The notes under the pieces: generated by a model
Told to the model about the DNA's origin: nothing
What the model saw: the letters and a program-made list of their open reading frames with translations, nothing else
Database searches by the model: none
NCBI RefSeq assembly: GCF_014295035.1
Contig: NZ_CP060404.1
Span: 7,232,501-7,296,500, forward strand
Origin: Streptomyces buecherae
GTDB taxonomy: Bacteria > Actinomycetota > Actinomycetes > Streptomycetales > Streptomycetaceae
Direction: 5' to 3'
DNA: 64,000 nucleotides
Part shown: positions 24,532 through 33,364 of the stretch, piece after piece
Layout: each line of letters opens with the position of its first letter
Numbering within the stretch: the stretch's first letter is position 1
Position numbers and translations under genes: made by a program

Positions 24532-25266
24532 TCACTTCAGGTGTCGAGTGAAGAACTTGGCGGCGGCGTCCCCCGCGGACTGCGGGACGCCGGTGTGCCC
24601 GCCCATGTTGGCGTGCAGGGACTTCTCCTTGGAGCCGAAGGCGTCGAACAGGTCCAGGGCCGCCTGCCGGTCGTTGCCTTCGTCGTCCCACTGCAGCAGG
24701 ACGTGCAACGGAATAGTGACCTGGCGCGCCTCCTCGAACATGGCGCGCGGCACGAAACTCCCGGCGAACAGACCGGCGGCCGCGATGCGCGGCTCGACCA
24801 CCGCCAGCCGGACGCCGATGGAGATCACTCCCCCCGAGTACCCGACCTTGCCGCCGATCTCGGGCAGCGCGAGGAGGGCGTCCAGGGCGGCCCGCCATTC
24901 CGGGACCGCCCTCTCGACGAGCGGGAGGATGAGGGCGTCGATGATCTCGTCGCTGACCGGCTCGCCGGCCGCCATCACCCGGCGCAGGTCGGCGCGGGCT
25001 TGCTCGGCGGCGGCCCATCGGGGCCGGTCGCCGCTTCCGGGGAGCTCGATGGTGGCCGCGGCGAAACCATCCGCCACGCAGTGCTGGGCTCGGGCCACCA
25101 GTCGGGGGTACATCGTGCGCAGCCCGAGGGGAGGGTGGCCAAGCAGGATCAGTCGCGCCGGTGCGGATGCGGATACGGGTGTCCACAGGATGCCGGGGAT
25201 CCCACCGAGGGTGAATTCGCGTTCGAGGACGCCGTCGTCGAGGCGCTGCTCGGAAGTGAAACGCAT
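24532..25266 (-). CDS. Alpha/beta hydrolase (dienelactone-hydrolase-like)
   Basis: 244 residues. The N-terminus MRFTSEQRLDDGVLEREF leads into the core strand LILLGHPPLGL. The nucleophile elbow appears as GYSGG (about 142-146), the acid probably in WDDEGND, and the catalytic His in NMGGHTGVPQ. The overall length and order fit dienelactone-hydrolase-like or peptidase-type hydrolases. Substrate unknown. A 17-codon leader ORF with a perfect Shine-Dalgarno sequence lies 50 bases upstream (25316-25369) and may influence expression. Confidence 0.85.
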   Translation of the reverse strand: MRFTSEQRLDDGVLEREFTLGGIPGILWTPVSASAPARLILLGHPPLGLRTMYPRLVARAQHCVADGFAAATIELPGSGDRPRWAAAEQARADLRRVMAAGEPVSDEIIDALILPLVERAVPEWRAALDALLALPEIGGKVGYSGGVISIGVRLAVVEPRIAAAGLFAGSFVPRAMFEEARQVTIPLHVLLQWDDEGNDRQAALDLFDAFGSKEKSLHANMGGHTGVPQSAGDAAAKFFTRHLK

Positions 25267-25315
25267 GGTCGTGCCTTTCGGGAGTGCACTGGAACGGCGC
25301 TCCCGGACGACCTGT

Positions 25316-25369
25316 CTATCGCCCGACCGTGACCCCGGAGGGGAGCATCCATGTCGATACTGCGTTCAC
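25316..25369 (-). CDS. Possible 17-residue leader peptide
   Basis: A minus-strand GTG is preceded at eight bases by AGGAGG; it opens a 17-codon frame (MNAVSTWMLPSGVTVGR as translated from GTG) ending in TAG, 49 bases before the hydrolase start. The strong ribosome site without a longer gene suggests a leader peptide or upstream ORF controlling the hydrolase. No attenuator-type codon run is visible. Evidence is limited to the ribosome site and position. Confidence 0.4.
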   Translation of the reverse strand: MNAVSTWMLPSGVTVGR

Positions 25370-25452
25370 GGGTACCACCTCCTCGATCTCTCGCACGGCC
25401 TCCGGAAACGTAGCAGTGGTCACCCTCGCCCGCCCAACGGGTTTTTACGGAG

Positions 25453-25477
25453 TCTCCGTGGCCGGATTCCACGGAGA
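25453..25477. other. Perfect hairpin in divergent intergenic region
   Basis: TCTCCGTGG-CCGGATT-CCACGGAGA, nine perfect pairs, in the 25370-25680 region between the hydrolase (minus) and the TIGR03086 gene (plus). Could be an operator or a leader structure of either transcript. Confidence 0.45.
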
Positions 25478-25680
25478 CACCGCGCACAGCTCGTGGGGTG
25501 GCGTCGCGACTCCCCGAGTGGCGGCTCCGCGACGGCGGGGCGCACTGACGCTGTCGTTTCTCCTGAGCATCGAGCACGCCGTACCGGCGACGCCGCGTAC
25601 GGCCCGGCCGGTGCGCCACCGGTGGCGGCGCGCGGTGGCGGAGCGGGCGGGTGGGGAGATGTGTGGGGACAATGGGGCGC

Positions 25681-26268
25681 ATGGCTGAGACGAGGGACGA
25701 ACACCGGGTGGCGCGGCGACACCGCGAGGCCATCGAACTCTTCACCGAGCGCGTGCACGCCGTCGGCGAGGGGCAGTGGTCCGCCCCCACGCCCTGCACC
25801 GACTGGTCCGTGCGGGAGCTGGTGAACCACCTGACGGTCGAACAACTGTGGGTGCCGGCGCTGGTTCGCGACGGCTCCACCATCGAGGAGCAGGGCGACC
25901 GCTTCGACGGCGATCAGTTGGGCGACGACCCCGTCGCGACCTGGGACCGCGCGGCCGAGGGGGCGCTCGCCGCGTTCGCCGAGCCGGGCGCGCTTGAGCG
26001 GACCGTGCACCTCTCCTCGGGGACGGACAGCGCGCTGGCCTACTGCTCCCAAATGACGATGGACGCCGTCGTCCACGCGTGGGACCTGTCACGGGCGATC
26101 GGCGCGGACGAGCAACTGCCATGGACGCTCGTGGACTTCGCCGTACGCGAGGTCTCGCCGTACGCGGCGGACCTGGCGCGCACCGGCCTGTTCGCCCCGG
26201 CCGTCACCCCGCCGCCGGGCGCCGACGCGCAGACCAAGCTGCTGTCCCTGCTCGGGCGGCGCCCCTGA
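25681..26268 (+). CDS. TIGR03086-family (DinB-like) metal-binding protein
   Basis: 195 residues from MAETRDEHRVA; an ATG nine bases upstream is an alternative. The four-helix DinB/maleylpyruvate-isomerase-like fold is recognisable by the start IELFTERVHAVGEGQWSAP, the invariant TPCTDWSVRELVNHLTVE motif, and DAVVHAWDLSRAIG. Three His positions (NHL, VHL, VHAWD) would bind a metal. Members act as thiol-dependent transferases or isomerases (mycothiol-linked); activity is untested. A GC-rich hairpin follows. Confidence 0.87.
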   Translation: MAETRDEHRVARRHREAIELFTERVHAVGEGQWSAPTPCTDWSVRELVNHLTVEQLWVPALVRDGSTIEEQGDRFDGDQLGDDPVATWDRAAEGALAAFAEPGALERTVHLSSGTDSALAYCSQMTMDAVVHAWDLSRAIGADEQLPWTLVDFAVREVSPYAADLARTGLFAPAVTPPPGADAQTKLLSLLGRRP

Positions 26269-26306
26269 TCTGACCTGATCTGAGCCGGCTCGCGCCGTCG
26301 AGCCGC

Positions 26307-26343
26307 GCGCGCCCCGCGCTCCGGCCCGGGCGCCGGGGCGCGC
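26307..26343. terminator. GC-rich hairpin between convergent genes
   Basis: GCGCGCCCCG (26307-26316) pairs with CGGGGCGCGC (26334-26343), 40 bases after the TIGR03086 stop and 53 bases from the PfpI stop. Probably bidirectional. Confidence 0.5.
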
Positions 26344-26395
26344 GGCGTGGCCACGGGCCCCGCCGGTCGCGCCCCGGTCGGCGCGGGAGTGGCCG

Positions 26396-26944
26396 CTACC
26401 GGTCCCCCGAGACTCGGCCGAACTCCGCCAGGAACGCCTCGTTGAACGCGGGCAGGTCGTCCGGCTTGCGGCTGGTGATCAGCACGTTCGGGCCGCCCGA
26501 GCAGACCTTGACCTCCTCGTCCACCCACTCGCCGCCCGCGTTGCGGATGTCCGTACGCAGGCTGGGATACGAGGTGAGGGTGCGGCCCCGGACGACGTCG
26601 GCCTCGACCAGGGTCCACGGCGCGTGGCAGATCGCGGCGACCGGCTTGCCCGCCGCGAAGAAGTCCCGGACGAACGCCACCGCCTTCGCGTCCTGCCGTA
26701 GCGCGTCCGGGTTGGCCACGCCGCCGGGCAACACCAGACCGTCGAAGGTCTCGATGTCGGCCTCGCCGACGAGTTCGTCCACCGGGAACGTGTCGGCCTT
26801 GTCGAGGTGGTGGAACGCCTGGACCTTGCCGGAGGCGGTGGACAGCAGGGCCGGGGTGCCTCCCGAGGCCCGTACGGCCTCCCAGGGGTCGGTCAGTTCG
26901 ACCTGCTCGACACCCTCGGGAGCGGTGAGAAACGCGACTCGCAT
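26396..26944 (-). CDS. DJ-1/PfpI family protein
   Basis: 182 residues, GAGGGA nine bases upstream. It has the DJ-1/PfpI fold: MRVAFLTAPEGVEQVEL, DGLVLPGGVANPD, and the nucleophile elbow AAICHAPW (Cys106-His107) of the YhbO/PfpI branch, then GGEWVDEEVKV and LITSRKPDDLPAFN. The branch acts in stress protection (protein/nucleotide deglycase or peptidase claims exist). It is divergent from a SigB-like sigma factor; the region between them contains seven copies of a hexanucleotide. An in-frame upstream extension into that repeat (poly-Gln) has no start and is rejected. Confidence 0.88.
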   Translation of the reverse strand: MRVAFLTAPEGVEQVELTDPWEAVRASGGTPALLSTASGKVQAFHHLDKADTFPVDELVGEADIETFDGLVLPGGVANPDALRQDAKAVAFVRDFFAAGKPVAAICHAPWTLVEADVVRGRTLTSYPSLRTDIRNAGGEWVDEEVKVCSGGPNVLITSRKPDDLPAFNEAFLAEFGRVSGDR

Positions 26945-27397
<453 letters not shown>

Positions 27398-28192
27398 ATG
27401 ACGTCCGTACGTGCACGCAAGCGGCACCCGCACGACGATGCCCCGGACACCTCGGCCGAGTTCCGACGCATTGACGAACTCCCCGACGGCCCGGAGAAGG
27501 ACGCGCTGCGCCAGCGCGTCGTCTGCGCCTGGATGCCGATGGCCGAACGTATCGCCGCCACCTACCGCAACCGCGGCGAGAGTGGCGAGGACCTCAAGCA
27601 GGTCGCCATGCTCGGCCTGGTCAAGGCGGTCAACCGCTACGAATCGGGCCGTGGCACGGCCTTCGAGAGCTACGCCGTGCCGACCATCGTCGGCGAGGTC
27701 AAGCGGCACTTCCGGGACCACCTGTGGAGCCTGCACGTGCCGCGCCGGGTACAGGAGCTGCGGCAGAAGGTGCGGGCCGCCATCCAGGAGCTGACCCGCA
27801 CCCCCGATGGCCGGCGGCCCTCGGTCGAGGACGTGGCACGCCACACCGGGCTGTCCGAGGACGACGTGCGCACCGGCATGGGCGCCCTGGACAGCTTCGC
27901 GGCCCTCTCGCTCGACGCCGAGCTGACCGGCGCCGCCGACGGCTACTCGCTGGTGGACACGCTCGGCGCCCCCGAGCCCGACTACGACCGCATCGTGGAC
28001 CGCGAGGCCGTCAAGCCCAAGCTGAACGCCCTGCCCGAACGCGAGCGGCGCATCCTCTACCTGCGCTTCTTCTGCGACATGACGCAGAGCCGGATCGCCG
28101 ACCAGCTCGGCATGTCCCAGATGCACGTCTCCCGGCTCATCAACCGCACCTGCGCCCGGATCGGCGAGCGGGTGCTGGCGGACGCCGCGTGA
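27398..28192 (+). CDS. SigB/SigF-type RNA polymerase sigma factor
   Basis: 264 residues from ATG with GGGAGAG upstream. Sigma-70 regions are in order: region 2 (MPMAERIAATYRNRGESGED then LGLVKAVNRYESGRGTAFES), region 3 (RDHLWSLHVPRRVQELRQKV), and region 4 (LPERERRILYLRFFCDMTQSR ending ADQLGMSQMHVSRLINR). The pattern is that of the SigB/SigF/SigG group that drives osmotic stress and sporulation genes in streptomycetes. No anti-sigma or anti-anti-sigma gene is adjacent, which is unusual for the group. A very strong terminator follows at once. Confidence 0.92.
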   Translation: MTSVRARKRHPHDDAPDTSAEFRRIDELPDGPEKDALRQRVVCAWMPMAERIAATYRNRGESGEDLKQVAMLGLVKAVNRYESGRGTAFESYAVPTIVGEVKRHFRDHLWSLHVPRRVQELRQKVRAAIQELTRTPDGRRPSVEDVARHTGLSEDDVRTGMGALDSFAALSLDAELTGAADGYSLVDTLGAPEPDYDRIVDREAVKPKLNALPERERRILYLRFFCDMTQSRIADQLGMSQMHVSRLINRTCARIGERVLADAA

Positions 28193-28194
28193 GA

Positions 28195-28239
28195 GGGGTC
28201 ACGGCGCGCGGCGCGGACCGCGCCGCGCGCCGTGACCCC
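28195..28239. terminator. Perfect 21-bp stem terminator
   Basis: The arm at 28195-28215 (GGGGTCACGGCGCGCGG...) is an exact reverse complement of 28219-28239, leaving a three-base loop. It sits three bases beyond the sigma factor stop and ends the convergent PAS-GAF transcript as well. Confidence 0.85.
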
Positions 28240-28280
28240 CGGCCGGGCCGCCCACCACGCGGTGGGCGGCGGCCGGCGCC

Positions 28281-30062
28281 TCAGCGCCCCGGTGGGCGCA
28301 TCGGGTCCGACGGGTGGCGCGGCTCCGGCGCCCGGGGCGCGCCCCCGGGCCCGGCGCCCGGCTCCGTGGCTGGGGTGTGGCAGACCTGCTGGCTGACCTG
28401 GCCCTGGTCCGGGCCCGCCGCCGCGCCGGCGTGCCCCGCGCCTCCCACGGGGCCGGCGGCGCATGCCGTGGTGCCCGCTGGGGCGGGGGCGCCGGTACGG
28501 TCCCCACCGGTGGGGACGGCACCCGACGCGGTGGCGCACATCGTGGCGGCGACCGCCGGCGACCCCTCGGGTCTTTCGGGTCTCTCAGGCCGGTCGGGTC
28601 TGTCCGGCGCGTCCGGCGCCCCGGGCGCGGCCGGCCCGTTCCGGGTCGCGGCGCCGGAGGTGGCGGCGCGGTCCAGGGCGAGCGCCAGGTGTCGTGCCGC
28701 GCGGTCGAGCGCGCCCGCCTCCGCCATCCCGAACGCCCCCCGGGCGCCGGTCCGGAACACGGTGAGCGCGCCCTGAGCGGGCCCGGCGTCCGCGACCCGC
28801 AGCGGCACGCACAGCAGCGACGTCACCTCGGCGGCCACCAGCACCGGCGCGCCCGACGCGTCGCGGCCGAACGCCGTCACCTCGTCGGGGCGCACCTGGA
28901 GCGCCGAGGTGCCGCTGCGTACGGCCCCCGCCACCAGCGGGCAGTCGGCCGGGTCCTGGGCGGCCACGGCGGCCACCAGGCCGCTGCCGTCGTCCGGGCC
29001 GCAGGCCACCAGGCGTCGCAGCGGGAGCGCGCCCCCGGGCCCTGCCTCGACGGGCGTGCCCGGCGGCGCGACCTCGGCCGCCGTGGGGACCGTGGCACCA
29101 CCGGTGCCATGAGCGGTGCCCCCGAAGGTCGCGACCTCGGGGGCACCTGCGGTGGTGGGCGTCTCGATGTGTCGCCCACCACCACCGGTGCCGTCGCGGT
29201 TGGCCCAGTCGACGACCACCCAGTCGGCGAAGCGCCGGTGGAGCACCTGGGCGGCGCGCAGGGCGACCGCCTCCGGGTCGGCCTCGGGCGGCGCGCTCAG
29301 CAGCGCCGTTGCCGCCTCGTCCACCAGGTCGAGCACCTCCGCCTGGCGCGAGACCTCGGCGAGGTCGGGCTGGGCCGGCGAGCGGCTGGGGCCGAGCGAG
29401 AAGCCCGCCGCGGTCGGGCCGTTCGTCGCGCTCGCGCCGTCCGCGGGTTGGAAGACCGCGAGCACCGCGAGCTGCCGCTCGTCCGGCGGGCGTATCGCGC
29501 CCAGCGTGACCCACAGCGCGTCCGGGGCGCTGTCCGGCCCCGCGTTCTCGGCCTCCGCCGCCCGGCCTGGCAGCCCCGGCGCGGGGTCCGTCGCGCCGGG
29601 CCGGCCCGGGACGCGCGCCAGCAGGACGCGCCCGCCCTCCCCCCGGGCCACCGCCGCGATCTGCGAACGCAGCGCGGCCCGACCGTCGTGCCGGAACCAA
29701 CCGGTCAGCGTGCGGCCCGTGGCGTATCCGGCCTGGGTGCCGAAGAGCTGGGTGGCGGCGAAGTTCATCCGCCGTACGACCGCCTCCCGGTCCACCAGGG
29801 CGACCGCCACCGGCAGCCGCTGGAACAGGGCGCGCAGCAGCCGCTGTTCCTGCGCGTTGCCGCGCCCGTCGCCGCGTACGGCCGTCCAGCGCTCGAAACG
29901 CGGCCACAGGACGTCGGCGGCGTGCTGGAGCTCCACCAGCGCCGCGTCCAGCGCACCAAGCCGTTCCGCCGCGGGCAGCGCCCGCACGGCGCGCAGTTCT
30001 TCTACTCGTCGGCGAAAGTCGGTCAGCTCTTGGCTGAACCCCTCGTCCTCACCCTCTGTCAT
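28281..30062 (-). CDS. PAS and GAF domain sensor protein
   Basis: 593 residues from ATG at 30062 (GTG at 30068 is an alternative). A helical N-terminus (about 1-75) is followed by a PAS domain (about 80-200: RLPVAVALVDREAVVRRMNF, GRTLTGWFRHDGR), a coiled linker and a GAF domain (about 255-480: VLDLVDEAATALLSAPP, FADWVVVDWANRDG, SLLCVPLRVADAGPAQGAL). The last ~110 residues are low-complexity (PDRPDRPERPERPEG and Ala/Pro/Gly). Related proteins end in a PP2C/SpoIIE phosphatase, absent here, so this could be a truncated or output-less sensor. It is convergent with the sigma factor and divergent from the GAF-ANTAR gene. Confidence 0.85.
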   Translation of the reverse strand: MTEGEDEGFSQELTDFRRRVEELRAVRALPAAERLGALDAALVELQHAADVLWPRFERWTAVRGDGRGNAQEQRLLRALFQRLPVAVALVDREAVVRRMNFAATQLFGTQAGYATGRTLTGWFRHDGRAALRSQIAAVARGEGGRVLLARVPGRPGATDPAPGLPGRAAEAENAGPDSAPDALWVTLGAIRPPDERQLAVLAVFQPADGASATNGPTAAGFSLGPSRSPAQPDLAEVSRQAEVLDLVDEAATALLSAPPEADPEAVALRAAQVLHRRFADWVVVDWANRDGTGGGGRHIETPTTAGAPEVATFGGTAHGTGGATVPTAAEVAPPGTPVEAGPGGALPLRRLVACGPDDGSGLVAAVAAQDPADCPLVAGAVRSGTSALQVRPDEVTAFGRDASGAPVLVAAEVTSLLCVPLRVADAGPAQGALTVFRTGARGAFGMAEAGALDRAARHLALALDRAATSGAATRNGPAAPGAPDAPDRPDRPERPERPEGSPAVAATMCATASGAVPTGGDRTGAPAPAGTTACAAGPVGGAGHAGAAAGPDQGQVSQQVCHTPATEPGAGPGGAPRAPEPRHPSDPMRPPGR

Positions 30063-30236
30063 GGCCACACGCTAACCGTTGCCCGACCCTTCCGGTCCCG
30101 TCCCGCCATGTCCGGACGGCAGGAACAGGCTCGCTCGCGCGTCGTTCACCGATTCGTTTCCACCGCGTCGACCCGGGCAACCGAGGAAGCACGAGGAGAG
30201 GAGCAGGGGAAGGCCACCGCCCAGGAAAGGAAGCTC

Positions 30237-31181
30237 GTGAACATGCTCGACCGCACCTCCGCCGTTCCCCACCAGTCACTCGCTCCGCCGCCGGACGCCG
30301 GAGTCGCCCTCAGCCGCGAGCTGACGCGGCTCGCCGAGCAGGCCGTGGCGCACACCCCCGGCAGTTGTGGCGCCACCGCGACCGCCGTCGCCGCCCGCGA
30401 CGTCGCCGCCCTGGCCGGGCCCGGCGACCCGCCCCGCGTCCCGCGCCAGGACATGCCCGCCGGCCGCGGCCGGCCGCCCGCCTCCCGCCCGCCCGCCGAG
30501 ACGCCGGAGAGCGACGGTGGGCCCGCCGCAGCCGGCGCGGCGGAGGCGGAGGTGGCCGAGGCCGAGGTGGAGCAGCAACTGACGGCCGCCACCCACCCCG
30601 ACCTGTCCGCGCTGGTCGCCGTGCAGCTCAGCCAGGGCGACGGCCCCATCCCCGCCGCCCTGCACACCGGGCGACCCGCCGTCACTGACGACCTGCTGTA
30701 CGAGGGCCGCTGGCCGGAGTACCGGGCCAGGGCCCTGGCGGCCGGCGTACGGGCCAGCGCCACGCTGCCCTTCGAGCACGACGGGCTGGCCGTCACCATC
30801 ACGCTGTACGGGCTGCGCCCGGGAGTCCTCGGCCCGGCCGACCGGGACACCGCCGAACTCCTGGGTGACCTGACCGTCGCCAACCTGGTGTGTGCCCAGC
30901 GCTACCGGGCGGCGCTCGCCGAGGTCGACCAGTTGGACACCGCGCTGCGCACCCGACCGGTGGTGGACCAGGCGTGCGGCATCCTCATGCACATCGTGGG
31001 CTGCGACGCGCAGGCCGCGTTCGACATGCTGCGCCGGATGTCCCAGCGGTCCAACCGCAAGCTCGCCGAACTGGCCGAGACGGTGGTCCGCAGCCGGGGG
31101 CGCGGCCTGGAACCGCAGCTCATCGAGTTCGGCCGGACAGCCAGTCCCGCACCCGGTCGACGAGCCCGACCCCGGGGTTGA
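30237..31181 (+). CDS. GAF-ANTAR RNA-binding antiterminator
   Basis: 314 residues from GTG at 30237, where AGGAAAGG gives better spacing than for ATG at 30243. A Pro/Ala-rich insertion (about 55-105) separates the start from the rest of a GAF domain (to about 225: LVAVQLSQGDGPIPAALHTG, ASATLPFEHDGLAVTITLYG). The C-terminal ANTAR domain (about 228-292) has the paired helices ALAEVDQLDTALRTRPVVDQ and CGILMHIVGCDAQAAFDML. ANTAR proteins bind dual hexaloop RNA hairpins and prevent termination. The target RNA is not visible next to it. The last 62 bases overlap the convergent hemerythrin gene. Confidence 0.9.
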   Translation: MNMLDRTSAVPHQSLAPPPDAGVALSRELTRLAEQAVAHTPGSCGATATAVAARDVAALAGPGDPPRVPRQDMPAGRGRPPASRPPAETPESDGGPAAAGAAEAEVAEAEVEQQLTAATHPDLSALVAVQLSQGDGPIPAALHTGRPAVTDDLLYEGRWPEYRARALAAGVRASATLPFEHDGLAVTITLYGLRPGVLGPADRDTAELLGDLTVANLVCAQRYRAALAEVDQLDTALRTRPVVDQACGILMHIVGCDAQAAFDMLRRMSQRSNRKLAELAETVVRSRGRGLEPQLIEFGRTASPAPGRRARPRG

Positions 31182-31686
31182 TCAGCTTGTTGAGCGGCGG
31201 CCGGTCCGGCGCCTCCGGATGCGGGTGGGTGGGCGCGGTGCGCTTGGCCGACAACAGACGCAGGCCGAGCCCCATGCGCCGCTCGGCGCTCAGCCGCTCC
31301 CGCAGCCCGGGGAAGAGCCGCCCCTCGGCGAACGCGATGTGCGCGGCCACCTCGTCCGTCAGCCGGCGCACCAGCGGTTCGAACCGCTCGTTGACCGGGT
31401 CGAGCCCGTCCAGCTCGTTGAGCGTGGCCTCGATCGCCGCCTGCCGTCCCAGGTCGGCGTCGGCCAGCCCGTCGCCGTCCGGCAGTTCCTCGCGCACCAC
31501 CGGGTACAGGTACTCCTCCTCGGCCACCATGTGCCGCACCACGAGGACCGTCACGCGCTCGACCAGGGCGAGCTGCTCCTCGGGTTCGAGGTCCGGCCCG
31601 TACGCGGCGAGCAGTCCCTCCACCGCCCGGTGGTCGCTGGCCAGCACTTCCAGGCCGTCCCGCTGCCCCTCGGGCATGGTCGTCAC
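31120..31686 (-). CDS. Hemerythrin HHE-domain protein
   Basis: 188 residues from GTG at 31686, with AAGGGG upstream. The non-haem di-iron ligands appear in order: DHRAVE, RHMVAEEEYLYP, and AHIAFAEGRLFP, spread over a four-helix bundle (about 12-140). The C-terminal tail (TAPTHPHPEAPDRPPLNKLI) is unrelated to the domain. Such proteins sense or bind oxygen, NO or peroxide. It overlaps the convergent GAF-ANTAR gene tail to tail by 62 bases, an antisense arrangement that could couple their expression. Confidence 0.88.
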   Translation of the reverse strand: MTTMPEGQRDGLEVLASDHRAVEGLLAAYGPDLEPEEQLALVERVTVLVVRHMVAEEEYLYPVVREELPDGDGLADADLGRQAAIEATLNELDGLDPVNERFEPLVRRLTDEVAAHIAFAEGRLFPGLRERLSAERRMGLGLRLLSAKRTAPTHPHPEAPDRPPLNKLINPGVGLVDRVRDWLSGRTR

Positions 31687-32038
31687 GGTGTGCCCCCTTG
31701 TCGTCGCTTCTCCGCCTGCCGGGCCGCGCGCCGCGACCGCCCCGACCGGGCGCGCTCGACGGCCACCCTCGCCACGCGGGCACCCACGCGCCCGAGGCGC
31801 GGGTCGCCGCGGCGTTCGGACGCCGTGGCGCCGGGGCCGCTCCTGGCACCGGCCGAGTGCCCGCACCCCCGACGGGCAAACGCCGCGGTCGAGCCCTCAC
31901 GTGTCGTGTCGGCCCGGTACCGGAAGCGGGCGACCCGCAGAGGTGGCACCGTACGGCGGGTAGGGGAGTATGTGTTGATATGCGTACGCGTTCAGCGCGT
32001 GGCAGACCGCCCCGCCCCGCTCGTCGACGGAGGTACCG
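31687..32038. other. Gene-free region upstream of aminotransferase-like gene
   Basis: About 350 bases without a supported gene. GTGTTGATATGCGTACGCG at about 31974-31992 is the only AT-richer segment and may contain the promoter of the gene at 32039; no clear hexamers. Confidence 0.4.
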
Positions 32039-33364
32039 ATGCAGCGGCCCGCCCCGGCTCCGCACAGCGCCCTGACCCCCTGGGCGGCGGAGGGCGCGCT
32101 GCCCCCGCTGCCGGAACTCGCCGCCCGCCTCGCCGCCGCCACCGGCCGCAGCCAGCCGGAGCCCGTCGGCGGCGCTCCGGAACTGCACCACGCGGCCTGC
32201 GGCTACTGGGCCCGGCGCGGCCTGCACACCGCCCCTGACCAGGTGTTCGCCGGGGCCGGAGGCCAGCCGCTGCTGTTGGCCCTGCTCGCGGCCAGCGGCG
32301 GCGACGTGCTGCTGACCCGCCCGTCGGCGGCCTGGTACGCGCCGCTCGCCCGGCTCGCCGGCCGCCCCACCTACCACGCCCCGGCGCCGGCCCCGAGCGG
32401 CGGAGTGCCCGACCCGTTCGCGCTCCTTGAGACCGTGCGCCGGGTCCGGGCCGAGGGCGGCGACCCGCGGGTGCTGGTGCTCGCGGTCGCCGACGACCCG
32501 ACCGGCACGGTGGCGCCGCCCGAGCTGCTGCACGAGGTATGCGAGGCCGCCGCGGCGGAGGACCTGCTCATCATCAGCGACGAGACCTGGCGCGACACCG
32601 TGCACCCCACCGCCGCCGATCCGCCGCCCACCGCCGCGACCGGCCCGCCTCCCCGCCCCGGCGGCGCGGCGTCCCCCGAACCGGCGGACCGTCCGGAGCG
32701 GCCCGTCACCGGGTGGCCGGGGGAGACCGTCGTCGTCAGCCCGGCCGAGATGGTGCCCGACCGGGTGGTGGTGCTGACCGACCTCGCCGGCGCGCTCACC
32801 CCGCCGAGCTGGCCCGCCGCCATCGCCCGCCTGCCCGCCTCCGACCGCGGCGCCGAACTGCACGCCGGGCTGCTGGCCGCGCTCGGCGCCGTACGCGGCG
32901 AACTCCCGGCCCCGGTCGCCGCGGCGGCGCTGCACGCGCTGCGCGAGCCGGCGCCGGTGCGGGCCAGGACGGCCGCGGCCGCCCGGGCCTACGGGGCGGT
33001 CGGCGGTGCCGCCTATGACCGGCTGACCGACCTCGGCGTGCTCAGCCGCCCACCGCGCGCCGGCCACCACCTGTACGTCGACCTGGCGGAGCTGCGCGGG
33101 CCGCTCGCCGAACGGGGCATCGCCGACGCGGTGGACCTCGAACGCCACCTGACCCGGCGCCTCGGGCGGCCGGTGCCCGGCGGACACCGGTTCGGGGACG
33201 CGCCGGACGACCTGCGGGTGCGGCTGTCCACGCTGCCGCTGCTCGGCGTCGACGACGAGCAGCGGCTCGCCACCCTGGCGGCCCGCGACCCGCTGGAACG
33301 TCCGCACGTCCGCGCGGCGTTGACCCTCCTGGAGTCGGCCTTCAGCGAGCTGGCGGCCGACTGA
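32039..33364 (+). CDS. Aminotransferase class I/II-fold protein without any lysine
   Basis: 441 residues. The fold is that of type I PLP aminotransferases: DDPTG at 152-156 (for NPTG), LLIISDETW at 177-184 (Asp for the PLP nitrogen) and LRVRLSTLP near the C-terminus (substrate carboxylate Arg). The segment that should carry the PLP-binding Lys (normally SxSK) is VVVLTDLAGAL at 243-253, and the whole protein has no Lys at all. A Pro-rich insert (190-225) precedes it. It cannot form the internal aldimine, so it is either a pseudoenzyme or has a new role such as ligand binding. It stands alone; the start is ATG. Confidence 0.8.
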   Translation: MQRPAPAPHSALTPWAAEGALPPLPELAARLAAATGRSQPEPVGGAPELHHAACGYWARRGLHTAPDQVFAGAGGQPLLLALLAASGGDVLLTRPSAAWYAPLARLAGRPTYHAPAPAPSGGVPDPFALLETVRRVRAEGGDPRVLVLAVADDPTGTVAPPELLHEVCEAAAAEDLLIISDETWRDTVHPTAADPPPTAATGPPPRPGGAASPEPADRPERPVTGWPGETVVVSPAEMVPDRVVVLTDLAGALTPPSWPAAIARLPASDRGAELHAGLLAALGAVRGELPAPVAAAALHALREPAPVRARTAAAARAYGAVGGAAYDRLTDLGVLSRPPRAGHHLYVDLAELRGPLAERGIADAVDLERHLTRRLGRPVPGGHRFGDAPDDLRVRLSTLPLLGVDDEQRLATLAARDPLERPHVRAALTLLESAFSELAAD

